Shown in pieces: positions 34,390 to 43,207 of a stretch of 63,648 bases of DNA. The DNA lies in assembly GCA_016931225.1 (NCBI GenBank), contig JAFGFE010000036.1, positions 1-63,648 of the forward strand, in the 5' to 3' direction. Within the stretch, counting starts at the first letter, position 1. Each line of letters starts with the position of its first letter. The stretch is from Candidatus Zymogenaceae bacterium (GTDB lineage: Bacteria; Desulfobacterota; Zymogenia; Zymogenales; Zymogenaceae). A program made the translations under genes and the position numbers. The notes beneath the pieces are model-generated. The model saw only the letters and a list, made by a program, of their open reading frames with translations, was not told where the DNA came from and made no database searches.

Positions 34390-34543
34390 ATTTTTACCTT
34401 ATACAAATCAGCCCACCTAGTTATATATCAATAAACTATTCTTTTTAATATAACTATTGATTATTATTATAATATATTTTTGTTATTAATGCAAGCATAC
34501 TTTCAAAATTTCAAAAATATTACTTGATAGTTTTAGAACACCC

Positions 34544-34993
34544 TCACACCCCGGAAGAACCGAAGCCTCCCTCACCCCGGTCCGTCTCGGGAAGATCGTC
34601 CGTCTCCTGGAACTCCGCCCGGGATACCGGCGCGGCGATCAGCTGGGCGATGCGGTCGCCGTTTTTGACTACGAAGGGTTCCTTTCCCTGGTTGATGAGA
34701 ATGATCTTGATTTCGCCCCGGTAGTCGCTGTCGATGGTGCCGGGACTGTTCAAAATGGTGACGCCGTGCTTCAGGGCGAGGCCGCTTCGGGGCCGCACCT
34801 GGCACTCGTATCCGAATGGGACGGCCAAAGCGATTCCGGTGGGCACCGCCGCCCACTCACCCGGCCCCAGCGTCATCTCCTCTGTAAGATGGGCGGAAAT
34901 ATCCGCGCCGGCGGCGCCTGGGCTGATGTATCTCGGAAGGGGACCGGCATATCCCTCTTTTCTCTTGAGCAAGATTTTGATTACATTATTCAT
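34544..34993 (-). CDS. dut: dUTP diphosphatase
   Basis: A 149-residue trimeric dUTPase with all five motifs: [46 protein letters not shown] and the C-terminal [10 protein letters not shown] that closes over the active site. It hydrolyses dUTP to dUMP, keeping uracil out of DNA and feeding dTMP synthesis. The start faces the spacer holding the two putative small-RNA units. The first 11-bp-phased repeat begins 16 bases from its start codon, so the same regulator could affect dut. Confidence 0.95.
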   Translation of the reverse strand: MNNVIKILLKRKEGYAGPLPRYISPGAAGADISAHLTEEMTLGPGEWAAVPTGIALAVPFGYECQVRPRSGLALKHGVTILNSPGTIDSDYRGEIKIILINQGKEPFVVKNGDRIAQLIAAPVSRAEFQETDDLPETDRGEGGFGSSGV

Positions 34994-35008
34994 ATCTCAT
35001 GAGTTCTA

Positions 35009-35036
35009 TTTAATGCTGATTTAATGCGGTATTAAT
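35009..35036 (+). promoter_or_regulatory. three TTTAAT-like hexamers at 11-bp spacing (site 1)
   Basis: TTTAAT at 35009, TTTAAT at 35020 and ATTAAT at 35031, exactly one helical turn apart. Direct hexamer repeats with 11-bp period are the binding pattern of PhoB/OmpR-type response regulators (known for PhoB and Bacillus PhoP). A TATTAT box follows at 35047. The regulator is unknown. Confidence 0.5.
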
Positions 35037-35052
35037 ACTTTATGGCTATTAT

Positions 35053-35116
35053 ATAAACATAAAACAAGTTACCTCCTGAATCGGAAACCTCTCTTGCGGG
35101 TTTCCATTTTTTTTGC
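35053..35116 (+). ncRNA. putative small RNA 1
   Basis: Downstream of site 1, this unit holds GTTACCTCCT (35068-35077) and ends in the terminator stem GGAAACC (35083-35089) / GGTTTCC (35099-35105) with an eight-T run (35107-35114). No gene lies upstream on the plus strand that would need this terminator. ACCTCCT is complementary to Shine-Dalgarno sequences. The 5' end is a guess. Confidence 0.45.
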
Positions 35117-35138
35117 CGATATCACCCTATTAGAAATA

Positions 35139-35166
35139 TTTAATTTCCATTTAAGGTCTTTTTAAT
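35139..35166 (+). promoter_or_regulatory. three TTTAAT-like hexamers at 11-bp spacing (site 2)
   Basis: TTTAAT at 35139, TTTAAG at 35150 and TTTAAT at 35161, the same arrangement as site 1, 130 bases upstream. A GATAAT box lies at 35183-35188. The identical period in both sites argues that they bind the same regulator. Confidence 0.5.
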
Positions 35167-35189
35167 AGAGGAATGATACAAAGATAATA

Positions 35190-35251
35190 CCTACCAAGTT
35201 TATACGTTACCTTCTTCAAGGAAAACATTTTCTGTTTTCCTTTTTTTTTGT
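35190..35251 (+). ncRNA. putative small RNA 2
   Basis: Paralogous layout to unit 1: GTTACCTTCT (35206-35215), then the stem GGAAAAC (35220-35226) / GTTTTCC (35234-35240) and a nine-T run (35241-35249). No open frame of useful length is present. The 5' end is a guess. Confidence 0.45.
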
Positions 35252-35264
35252 CCGAATACCGATT

Positions 35265-35294
35265 GCGGGGAAGCCGGCTTGCCGGCTTCCCCGC
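35265..35294. terminator. strong hairpin at the end of the rnf-nfn operon
   Basis: GCGGGGAAGCCGGC pairs perfectly with GCCGGCTTCCCCGC across two bases. It lies about 70 bases beyond the nfnB stop and could end leftward transcription; the T-rich TCTTGTTT is on its right, so rightward termination is also possible. Confidence 0.6.
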
Positions 35295-35365
35295 TCTTGT
35301 TTATTCGTTGTAACGCATCGTTCGATCCGTATCGAAAGGCAGCCCCGAACACGCGATAGAACAAC

Positions 35366-36796
35366 TCAACTCTTCCCGTCGGTTTCCCCCGAGTCGCTTT
35401 CGCCCATCAGGTATGCATTGATGGCCCGGGCGGCCTTTTTACCCGCACCCATCGCAAGGATCACCGTAGCCGACCCGGTCACGATATCTCCACCGGCAAA
35501 GACCCCCCCCCGGGATGTCTGTCCCGTCTCCTCGTCCGCCTCGATGTTTCCCCAGCGCTTTGTCTTGAGGTTCGGGGTCGTATCCGGTATCAGCGGATTG
35601 GGGCCGTTTCCAATGGCCACAACCACTATGTCGACCTCGATCTGAAACTCCGATCCCTCAATCGGTACGGGCCTGCGGCGGCCTGAATCGTCCGGCTCCC
35701 CTAATTCCATCTGAATGCACTCCACCTTCTTGACCCAGCCGTTTTCATCGCCGATATATCTGATCGGATTCGTCAACAGGTCGATCTCAATCCCTTCTTC
35801 CTCGGCGTGATGGATCTCCTCTTTCCGAGCGGGCATTTCGGCCCGGGAGCGACGGTATATCACGAACACCTTCTCCGCCCCCAGGCGAAGGGCCGTCCGC
35901 GCGCTGTCCATGGCCACGTTGCCGCCTCCCACCACCGCAACCCGCTTTCCCACCGCCACGGGCGTGTCGTATTCCGGAAACCTGTACGCCTTCATGAGAT
36001 TCGAGCGGGTCAAGTACTCGTTGGCGGAGTATATGCCGTTGAGGTTTTCCCCCTCGATGTCCATAAACATCGGGAGTCCCGCACCGCTGCCGATGAACAC
36101 TGCATCATAAACCTCCAGCAGATTATCCACGCTCACGAGCTTTCCCACCACCGTATCCATCTCGATCTTCACGCCCAGTTCTTGTATGTAGTCTACTTCG
36201 GCCTGGACGATGTCCTTGGGGAGTCGAAACTCCGGAACGCCGTATACCAGCACTCCCCCCGGCTTGTGCAGCGCCTCGTATATCGTTACGTCATGCCCCA
36301 GGAGCCTCAGCTCTCCGGCCACCGTCAACCCCGCCGGACCGGAACCGACCACCGCAACCCTCTTCCCGGTGGCGGGGGGAATTTCCGGCAACGCCACCTT
36401 GCCGTGGGTCCGCTCGTAATCGGCGGCGAACCGTTCCAAGCGCCCGATGGCAACCGGCTCACCTTTTTTACCCAGGACGCACCCGGCCTCACACTGATCT
36501 TCCTGGGGGCACACCCGACCGCACACCGCGGGTAAAGCGTTATCTTCCTTGATTTTCCGGGCCGCCGCCACGAACTCACCCTCTGTAATCAGCTTGATAA
36601 ATCCGGGGATGTCTATCTCCACGGGACACCCGGCAACACATCCCGGCTTCTTGCACTGGATGCATCGGGCGGCCTCGGTGAGTGCCAGATCGATGTCGTA
36701 GCCGTAGGGGACCTCGTCAAAATTCTTCCCCCGCTCTTTCGGGTCCTGTTCCGGCATCTTCTGCCGTGGTATCTTCATCCGCTCTTTATTGTCCAT
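35366..36796 (-). CDS. nfnB: NADH-dependent ferredoxin:NADP+ oxidoreductase, large subunit (GltD-like)
   Basis: A 476-residue flavoprotein of the glutamate synthase small-subunit type. The N-terminus binds two [4Fe-4S] clusters (CIQCKKPGCVAGCP and CGRVCPQEDQCEAGC). It is followed by the FAD fold VAVVGSGPAGLTVAGEL, the NADPH fold VAVVGGGNVAMDSARTALRLGA and the closing GVFAGGDIVTGSATVILAMGAGKKAARAI. Paired with the preceding FAD/2Fe-2S subunit, it forms NfnAB, which bifurcates electrons between NADPH, NAD and ferredoxin. ATG at 36796 starts four bases after the nfnA stop, with GGTGAGGG before it; a longer frame upstream is not coding. Last gene of the rnf operon. Confidence 0.88.
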   Translation of the reverse strand: MDNKERMKIPRQKMPEQDPKERGKNFDEVPYGYDIDLALTEAARCIQCKKPGCVAGCPVEIDIPGFIKLITEGEFVAAARKIKEDNALPAVCGRVCPQEDQCEAGCVLGKKGEPVAIGRLERFAADYERTHGKVALPEIPPATGKRVAVVGSGPAGLTVAGELRLLGHDVTIYEALHKPGGVLVYGVPEFRLPKDIVQAEVDYIQELGVKIEMDTVVGKLVSVDNLLEVYDAVFIGSGAGLPMFMDIEGENLNGIYSANEYLTRSNLMKAYRFPEYDTPVAVGKRVAVVGGGNVAMDSARTALRLGAEKVFVIYRRSRAEMPARKEEIHHAEEEGIEIDLLTNPIRYIGDENGWVKKVECIQMELGEPDDSGRRRPVPIEGSEFQIEVDIVVVAIGNGPNPLIPDTTPNLKTKRWGNIEADEETGQTSRGGVFAGGDIVTGSATVILAMGAGKKAARAINAYLMGESDSGETDGKS

Positions 36797-36800
36797 CCGA

Positions 36801-37640
36801 TCAACCCTCACCTGTAACGCCACAGGAGTAACGAAGAACGGCCTTTTTCTCCGCCTCCAGGTATGCTTTCTGGCGTTTCGCCAGCCCGTCGAAATCCACC
36901 TCGTGACCGTCGAACTCCGGCCCCTCCACGCACACAAACCGCGTCTTTCCACCCACCTCGCATCGGCACGTGCCGCACATGCCGGTTCCGTCGAGCATGA
37001 TTGAATTGAGACTCACCACGGTATTTATGCCGTAGGGTCTGGTCAACTCCGCCACCGCATGCATCATCGGTACCGGTCCCACCGCCACGACGATTTTTAT
37101 CTTCTCCTTCCGCTCGACGACCTCGGACAGGAGACTGGTAACAAATCCCTGAGGACCGTACGATCCGTCGTCGGTACAGATCAACAGCTCGTCGGAGACC
37201 GCCCCCATTTCGTCCTCGAGCATCAAGAGATCTTTATTCCGAGCGCCGATGATGGAGATAACCCGGTTTCCCGCATCGTGGAGGGCATGTGTGATGGGAT
37301 AGAGGGCGGCGATACCGACCCCTCCTCCGACGCACACGGCCGTACCGAAATTCTCAATATAGGTCGGCCTGCCCAGGGGGCCCACCACGTGGGCGATCTC
37401 ATCACCCTCGTTGAGGGCGCCCAGGTGCATGGTGGATTTTCCCACCTCCTGAAAAATAATCGTGAGTGTCCCTATCTCGGGGTCAGAGTCTACGATGGTC
37501 AGGGGAATCCGCTCCCCCTGTTCATTGATGATCAAAACGACGAATTGTCCGGCCTTTCGCTTCCTCGCGATCCTGGGCGAGACCACAGTCATCCTTACGA
37601 CCTGCTCTGACAGGCGTTCCTTCGTTACAATTTTCGCCAC
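36801..37640 (-). CDS. nfnA: NADH-dependent ferredoxin:NADP+ oxidoreductase, small subunit
   Basis: A 279-residue ferredoxin-NADP reductase-type protein. The FAD-binding barrel has KAGQFVVLIINEQGERIPLTI, the NAD-binding domain has GTAVCVGGGVGIAALYPI, and a C-terminal [2Fe-2S] site is formed by GMCGTCRCEVGGKTRFVCVEGPEFDG. This matches NfnA (also called SudB), which pairs with NfnB. It begins with GTG, preceded by AAGGAG. It sits 21 bases after rnfE and just before nfnB, so Rnf and Nfn are made from one transcript. Confidence 0.88.
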   Translation of the reverse strand: MAKIVTKERLSEQVVRMTVVSPRIARKRKAGQFVVLIINEQGERIPLTIVDSDPEIGTLTIIFQEVGKSTMHLGALNEGDEIAHVVGPLGRPTYIENFGTAVCVGGGVGIAALYPITHALHDAGNRVISIIGARNKDLLMLEDEMGAVSDELLICTDDGSYGPQGFVTSLLSEVVERKEKIKIVVAVGPVPMMHAVAELTRPYGINTVVSLNSIMLDGTGMCGTCRCEVGGKTRFVCVEGPEFDGHEVDFDGLAKRQKAYLEAEKKAVLRYSCGVTGEG

Positions 37641-37661
37641 GGGGTTTCTCCTTCGGTGTCT

Positions 37662-38264
37662 CTATGGCTGCTGCCGACGTTTCTCCTCCACCACGTTCAT
37701 CAATCCCAAAAGAAATCCCAGAGTGATAAACGCGCCGGGGGGAAGCACCATAACAAGGAGCGGATGAAAGCCGGTTCCGAAAATGCTCAGCCCCAGAATG
37801 CTGCCGTTGCCCAGGACCTCTCGTATGGCACCCAGGATGAAGAGACCCAGAGTGAATCCAATGCCCATGCCCAGACCGTCGATGAGAGAATCGAATATCG
37901 GTTTTTTTGAGGCGAAGGCCTCAGAGCGTCCCAGAATGAGGCAGTTGACGACTATGAGCGGAATAAACAATCCAAGCGTTTTGTGCAGATCGTGAAAGTA
38001 ACCGTTCATGACCAAGTCCACGATGGTCACGAACGACGCGATAACCACGATAAAGGACGGGATACGTACCTTGGAGGGAATAATGTTTCTGACAGACGAT
38101 ACGACGATGTTGGAACAGACCAGCACAAAGGTTGTGGCAAGACCCATCCCGATTCCGTTTATCGCCGAGGTGGTCACCGCAAGGGTGGGACACATCCCCA
38201 GCACCAGCACGAAAATCGGGTGCTCCCTCCACAATCCTCTGGTGAAATCAGACCACGTCGCCAT
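37662..38264 (-). CDS. rnfE: Rnf electron transport complex subunit E
   Basis: A 200-residue membrane subunit. It shows LWREHPIFVLVLGMCPTLAVTTSAINGIGMGLATTFVLVCSN, typical of RnfE/NqrD, and LIVVNCLILGRSEAFASKK. It pairs with RnfA in the membrane, the two housing an iron-sulfur site between conserved Cys residues. It lies nine bases after rnfG. It forms part of the ion-pumping ferredoxin:NAD oxidoreductase. Confidence 0.95.
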   Translation of the reverse strand: MATWSDFTRGLWREHPIFVLVLGMCPTLAVTTSAINGIGMGLATTFVLVCSNIVVSSVRNIIPSKVRIPSFIVVIASFVTIVDLVMNGYFHDLHKTLGLFIPLIVVNCLILGRSEAFASKKPIFDSLIDGLGMGIGFTLGLFILGAIREVLGNGSILGLSIFGTGFHPLLVMVLPPGAFITLGFLLGLMNVVEEKRRQQP

Positions 38265-38273
38265 ATCGTTCCT

Positions 38274-38936
38274 CTATTTCATCTCCCCGGACATATTGTC
38301 CGGGACTTCCCCGGACGCTTCGTCCAGGTTGTATTCTTCATGTTCCGCCTGAGCGAGAATATCCTCCCGATGTGCGGAAAAAACTTCAAGGCCCTCATAC
38401 ACGGCCTCCACCACCGCCCGGGGTGATATGGTTGCGCCGGTGATCTGGTCGATATCACCACCGTCCTTCTTCACCGCCCAGCGGGTGTTTTCGAGATCCC
38501 TTCCCGGGAAGAGAGCCAAAAACCAGCTTTCCGTGATCTTTGAGCCGAGGCCCGGTGTCTCTGCGTGACTGATCACCTCCACGCCGGTAATGATCCCATC
38601 CGGGTCCACCCCCACCATCAGCCCGATATCCCCGCTGTAGCCCGCGGACGACGACGCCACAAAGGCGACGCCGATAATATCCTCTCCGCTTCTGCCGATG
38701 TAGTAATCGGTGATGATCTCCGTCCCCTCTTCGTCGGTCCCCGTTATGACGCTTACCACATCCCGGTCCGGTTCGTTATCATATGACGGAAGGACGGTGC
38801 GAATCGCCCGGAGCCTCTCCTCCCGCAGGGCGTTCTCGATGGGGACTTTGGTAAAGGAGTAGACCTGTGAGAGGGCCAGAGCCGCCACCAGGCAGATGAG
38901 GACCAGTACCAGTATAAGCCGGGCCGTTTCCTTCAT
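38274..38936 (-). CDS. rnfG: Rnf electron transport complex subunit G
   Basis: A 220-residue subunit with one N-terminal membrane helix (LILVLVLICLVAALALSQVYSFT) and an extracytoplasmic FMN domain. The flavinylation motif is DQITGATISPRAV, with FMN attached to the Thr near residue 169. GYSGDIGLMVGVDPDGIITGVEVISHAETPGLGSKI is also typical. Its start overlaps the rnfD stop by four bases (ATGA). It relays electrons within the Rnf complex. Confidence 0.95.
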   Translation of the reverse strand: MKETARLILVLVLICLVAALALSQVYSFTKVPIENALREERLRAIRTVLPSYDNEPDRDVVSVITGTDEEGTEIITDYYIGRSGEDIIGVAFVASSSAGYSGDIGLMVGVDPDGIITGVEVISHAETPGLGSKITESWFLALFPGRDLENTRWAVKKDGGDIDQITGATISPRAVVEAVYEGLEVFSAHREDILAQAEHEEYNLDEASGEVPDNMSGEMK

Positions 38937-39934
38937 GACGCCCCTCCCGCCTCACTCGGTCTGACGTGTCCGAACTTCTTGGGCGCGGTATATCGATCGA
39001 TGATCGGCGTTGCGGCGTTCATCAAAAGAATCGAGAAGGCGACTCCTTCGGGATAGCCGCCGAAGAGGCGGATCACTACTGTGATTATACCACATCCCAG
39101 CCCGAATATGATCATCCCTCGGGGAGAGACCGGCGACGTCACCATGTCCGTGGCCATGAAACAGGCCCCCAACACCAATCCTCCGGCCAGCACGTGAAAG
39201 AGCGGATTCGCATAGGTCGTGGGGTCAATCATCCAGAATATACCGGTGAGGACGAACACCGTCGCGATATAGGTCACCGGGATATGCCAGGTGATGTATC
39301 CCCGAAAGAGGAGAAACAAGGCGCCCAAAACAAGCGCGATCACCGACATCTCCCCCAGGCTGCCACCCATGAATCCGACGGTGAAGTCGAGGTAGTTATA
39401 TCGGGCGAGGTCGATGGCCCCGGTGGTCATAAGCTCCGTCTTGATCTCCCCCAGGGGCGTGGCCATCGAGACCATATCGATCCCCGAAAAGAGGGGCGCC
39501 GGCGACACCCAGTTTGTCATCTGAACCGGAAAGGAGATCAACAGCACCACCCGGGCAATCAGGACCGGATTGAAGGGGTTGTACCCCAGCCCGCCGTATA
39601 CCTGCTTGCCTAGTACCACCGCCGTCAGTCCCCCCATTACAACCAGCCACCAGGGTGAAGACGGCGGCAGGTTCATGGCCAAAAGAACCGCCGTCACCAG
39701 GACGCTTCCATCGGTGACGGTAATGGGCCGCGCCATGATCTTCTGACACACTGCCTCCGCGACGATACAGGTGACGATGGATATCGCATACATCACCAAG
39801 GCGGCGGTGCCGAAAAACAGGATCGACACGACCACCGCCGGCAACAGGGCGAGCACCACCGAATACATGACCCTGGGGATGCTGTCCGCGCTATGGATAT
39901 GGGGTCCGGAGGTTATGAGATAGACGTCTTTCAC
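38933..39934 (-). CDS. rnfD: Rnf electron transport complex subunit D
   Basis: A 333-residue multi-helix membrane subunit. Its N-terminus reads VYLITSGPHIHSADSIPRVMYSVVLAL, and FMATDMVTSPVSPRG carries the covalent FMN region. The frame starts with GTG at 39934, overlapping the rnfC stop in GTGA, with AAGGAAGG upstream; a longer ATG form would run into rnfC. NqrB is the homologue in Na+-NQR. It is thought to form the ion path with A and E. Confidence 0.93.
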   Translation of the reverse strand: MKDVYLITSGPHIHSADSIPRVMYSVVLALLPAVVVSILFFGTAALVMYAISIVTCIVAEAVCQKIMARPITVTDGSVLVTAVLLAMNLPPSSPWWLVVMGGLTAVVLGKQVYGGLGYNPFNPVLIARVVLLISFPVQMTNWVSPAPLFSGIDMVSMATPLGEIKTELMTTGAIDLARYNYLDFTVGFMGGSLGEMSVIALVLGALFLLFRGYITWHIPVTYIATVFVLTGIFWMIDPTTYANPLFHVLAGGLVLGACFMATDMVTSPVSPRGMIIFGLGCGIITVVIRLFGGYPEGVAFSILLMNAATPIIDRYTAPKKFGHVRPSEAGGAS

Positions 39935-41271
39935 CCGGCAGCCTTCCTTTTTCTGTTTTGAATCTCCGCCTTCGCGTATTTCGCATATTGCACAAGGGGG
40001 ATATGCGCGGGGCATTCATACGCACAGCAGCCGCACTCGATACAATCGGCCACATTGGACTCCGCCGCCTCATCGAACATGCCCAGCTCCGCGAAGCGTG
40101 CGAACATCAGCGGCGTCAGCCCCATGGGACATACCCGAACGCAGTTCCCGCAGCGGAGACACGGCCCGGTCCGGAGGATCTGAGCCGTTGATTCCGTCAG
40201 CAGCAACAAACCGGAGGTGCCCTTGATAACCGGCACGGACAGGTCAAACTGGGCGTTGCCCATCATGGGGCCTCCCATGATCACCTTCCTCACATCCGGG
40301 ACGATCCCCCCGCAGAAATCCAGCACCTCGGAAAGCGGGGTCCCGATTCGGGCCCGTATGTTCTTCGGGGTTCCGATTCCCGGACCGGTGACGGTCATAA
40401 TCCGTGAGACCAGCGGCACACCACCCGTCACCGCATCATACACCGCCGCGGCGGTGCCCACGTTTTGCACCACCACGCCCACGTCCATCGGGAGACCGCC
40501 AGCGGGAACCACCCGGTTGACGGACGCCTTGATAAGCTGCTTTTCCGCCCCCTGGGGATAGCGCACCTGAAACGGAATCACGATTATGTCTGATCCGGCG
40601 GCGTCCGTGAGGGCTTGGACGGCGTCCATCTTGTTCTTTTCCACCCCCACAAGAATGCGGGTTACACCGAGGGCCCGGGCGATGAATCGCACACCGCCGA
40701 TGACTTTTTCCGGGGATTCAAGCATCAGGCGGTGATCGGCGGTTAGATACGGCTCGCATTCGGCGCCGTTGATGATAAGGGTGTCGATGGGTTTTTCCTT
40801 GGGCGGCGAGAGCTTTACGTGGGTGGGAAAGGCCGCCCCCCCCATTCCCACGATGCCGGCGTTTTTGATAATCTCCCGGATCTCCGCGCCTTCAAGCGAA
40901 TCGGTGTCGGAACGGGGCGCTATTTGGTCGTCCCATCGGTCTTCGCCGTCCCCCTTGATAACCACGGCACTCATCGGCCTCCCCGCCGGGTGCGGATACA
41001 GGGCGATTCCCTCCACCGTGCCGGAAATCGAGGCGTGAACGGGCGTGGAGACGAATCCCCCCGCCTCGGCAAGAACCGTACCCACAAAAACCGTGTCCCC
41101 CTCCTTCACCACCGGCGCCGCCGGGGCGCCGATGTGCTGAGACAGGGGGATATACACCTTCTCGGGAATCGGCATGATTTCCGTTTTGAGCTGTGACGTC
41201 AGCTTCTCCTCGGGAGGATGCACGCCGCCCTGAAAGCGATGGATTTTATATCGTGTATGCGTGCTCATCAT
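39931..41271 (-). CDS. rnfC: Rnf electron transport complex subunit C
   Basis: A 446-residue soluble subunit that binds NAD(H), FMN and two [4Fe-4S] clusters. Visible are FQGGVHPPEEK, the nucleotide-binding GMGGAAFPTHVKL and NGAECEPYLTADHRLM, and the clusters CLRCGNCVRVCP and CIECGCCAYECP. It is the NADH side of the complex. The start overlaps the rnfB stop by four bases (ATGA). Length is typical for anaerobes and shorter than the E. coli RsxC with its extended tail. Confidence 0.95.
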   Translation of the reverse strand: MMSTHTRYKIHRFQGGVHPPEEKLTSQLKTEIMPIPEKVYIPLSQHIGAPAAPVVKEGDTVFVGTVLAEAGGFVSTPVHASISGTVEGIALYPHPAGRPMSAVVIKGDGEDRWDDQIAPRSDTDSLEGAEIREIIKNAGIVGMGGAAFPTHVKLSPPKEKPIDTLIINGAECEPYLTADHRLMLESPEKVIGGVRFIARALGVTRILVGVEKNKMDAVQALTDAAGSDIIVIPFQVRYPQGAEKQLIKASVNRVVPAGGLPMDVGVVVQNVGTAAAVYDAVTGGVPLVSRIMTVTGPGIGTPKNIRARIGTPLSEVLDFCGGIVPDVRKVIMGGPMMGNAQFDLSVPVIKGTSGLLLLTESTAQILRTGPCLRCGNCVRVCPMGLTPLMFARFAELGMFDEAAESNVADCIECGCCAYECPAHIPLVQYAKYAKAEIQNRKRKAAG

Positions 41272-42305
41272 CTCCCCCCGCCGCCCGCGGACGCCGCGGT
41301 ATTGATCGCGCGATCATCGGTACCGTCTACGGTGATCATCGAAATGGCCCCCCGCTTACAGAGGTCCGCGCATATGCCGCAGCCGATACAGCGGGTCGGA
41401 TCAACGGTGTACTGTTCCTTCGGCGTTCCGGTGATGGCGTCTACCGGACAGGCCCGGGAGCACAGGGAACAGCCATTGCAGTCATCACCGATGACCGCGA
41501 CCTTTCGCACCTTCAGCTCGTCCCGGTGATCCCTGATGGCATTGGTGGGACAGACCGAAACACACAGGCCGCATACCCGGCATTTGGAATAATCGACCGC
41601 CGCGAGGTTGTCCACCAGGGTCATCGCCTCGAAGGGACACACCCGCACACAGGCGGCGCATCCGATGCAGCCTGTGCTGCAGATCTTTTTGACCGCGGCG
41701 CCCTTGTCTCTTGACGAACAGTGTACGGAAACCGCCGACGACACCGGCACCAGCATCAGGACGTTCTTGGGGCACTCGGCGACGCATACGCCACAGCCGG
41801 TGCACGTGTTCGGATCGATGATGGGAAGGCCGTCCGCGCTCATAACAATGGCCCCGAAGGGACATACCGAGGCACAGGTCCCCAGCCCAATGCACGCATA
41901 TTTACAGGCCTTCGGGCCTCCGCCTATGAGGTTCGCCGCCCGACAGTCCGAGATACCCGCATATGTAAAGGTATCCTTCACACCGCCGTCGGCATGGCGG
42001 CACAGCACGACCGCCCTCTCTTTTTCCGAGTCGGTATACTCGATGCCCATGATATCCGCAATGGCGCGCGCCCCCTCATCGTCGATGGCGGAACAGGCCT
42101 CGATATTTCCTTCCCCGGACACGATCGCCTGGGCAAGGGCGCTGCAGCCGCCGTACCCGCAGCCGCCGCAATTCGCCCCGGGGAGGATATCGACGATGGT
42201 GGAGACCCTGGGGTCCATCTTGACGTAAAAAACCCGGGAGGCAACCGCCAATCCCAGGGCCGCCAGGAAACCCAGACCCGCAAGGGTTAATACCGCAGAA
42301 AGCAT
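41268..42305 (-). CDS. rnfB: Rnf electron transport complex subunit B, polyferredoxin form
   Basis: A 345-residue subunit with an N-terminal helix (LAGLGFLAALGLAVASRVFYV), the Fe-S domain NCGGCGYGGCSALAQAI and then six ferredoxin-type motifs (CIGLGTCASVCP, CTGCGVCVAECP, CIGCAACVRVCP, CRVCGLCVSVCP, CNGCSLCSRACP, CIGCGICADLC). The E. coli RsxB has fewer clusters and is about 190 residues, so this is an extended version as found in many anaerobes. It takes electrons from reduced ferredoxin. Confidence 0.95.
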   Translation of the reverse strand: MLSAVLTLAGLGFLAALGLAVASRVFYVKMDPRVSTIVDILPGANCGGCGYGGCSALAQAIVSGEGNIEACSAIDDEGARAIADIMGIEYTDSEKERAVVLCRHADGGVKDTFTYAGISDCRAANLIGGGPKACKYACIGLGTCASVCPFGAIVMSADGLPIIDPNTCTGCGVCVAECPKNVLMLVPVSSAVSVHCSSRDKGAAVKKICSTGCIGCAACVRVCPFEAMTLVDNLAAVDYSKCRVCGLCVSVCPTNAIRDHRDELKVRKVAVIGDDCNGCSLCSRACPVDAITGTPKEQYTVDPTRCIGCGICADLCKRGAISMITVDGTDDRAINTAASAGGGGR

Positions 42306-42317
42306 TTCAGTATCCCG

Positions 42318-42896
42318 TTATTTTACAAGTCCCGCAAATCCCATGAAGGCCAAGGACAACAAACCCGCCGTAATCAGGGCGATGGCGGTGCCTTGAAGCG
42401 ATTTCGGCACATCCGCCAGGTCCAACCGCTCTCGTATGCCCGCAAAGAGGATCAACGCCAGGGCGAACCCGAGCGATGCGCCGAATGCGAATATAATGGC
42501 CTCCCAGAAGGTATGCCCCTTCTGAATATTCAGAACGGCCACGCCGAGCACCGCACAGTTTGTGGTAATCAACGGCAGATAGATACCCAGCGCCTGGTAC
42601 AATACCGGGCTGACCTTCTGGATGACCATCTCCACAAGCTGCACCAGGGATGCAATGACAAGAATAAATACTATCGTTTGGAGATATTGGATCTCGAGGG
42701 GAATGAGAATATACTGTTGCAACAACCAGGTCGCCAGCGCCGCAATGGTCATCACGAAGATGACCGCCATGCTCATTCCGATGGCGGTTTCAGTCTTTTT
42801 GGAAACTCCCAGGAAGGGACAGATGCCGAGAAACCGCGCAAGAACAAAGTTGTTTACAAAAACCGCACTGATGATAAGAAGAATAAAGTGAGCCAT
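42318..42896 (-). CDS. rnfA: Rnf electron transport complex subunit A
   Basis: A 192-residue membrane subunit, the first gene of the leftward rnfABCDGE-nfnAB operon. Typical segments are [29 protein letters not shown] and [15 protein letters not shown]-like [12 protein letters not shown], carrying the Cys residues that hold the intramembrane cluster with RnfE. The gap to rnfB is only 12 bases. The 311-base spacer to the right separates it from a divergent response regulator gene and must hold the operon promoter. Confidence 0.95.
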   Translation of the reverse strand: MAHFILLIISAVFVNNFVLARFLGICPFLGVSKKTETAIGMSMAVIFVMTIAALATWLLQQYILIPLEIQYLQTIVFILVIASLVQLVEMVIQKVSPVLYQALGIYLPLITTNCAVLGVAVLNIQKGHTFWEAIIFAFGASLGFALALILFAGIRERLDLADVPKSLQGTAIALITAGLLSLAFMGFAGLVK

Positions 42897-43207
42897 GTGT
42901 TGATGTAATCGCCAACATCATCTGAATTACAAAAGGCCTTATTATCACACACGCCTTCACAGACTGTCAAGACTTTTCGGCAGTACAATTGGTTTTTCGG
43001 TTGGATTTTCGCCGTGATGAATTTCAAACCGTGGTCGGGAACAATACAACACCCCCTTAAAAACTCTTCGCTTTCGCCGGCGATACTATCAGTATTTTAC
43101 CCACATTATGATATTGTACGATAATGAATAAATCTGCTTGTTTTTTTTTGATATTTTTTATATTATAGCATTTACGTTCTTACTGTGACCCAGCTATCGG
43201 TGCAATC

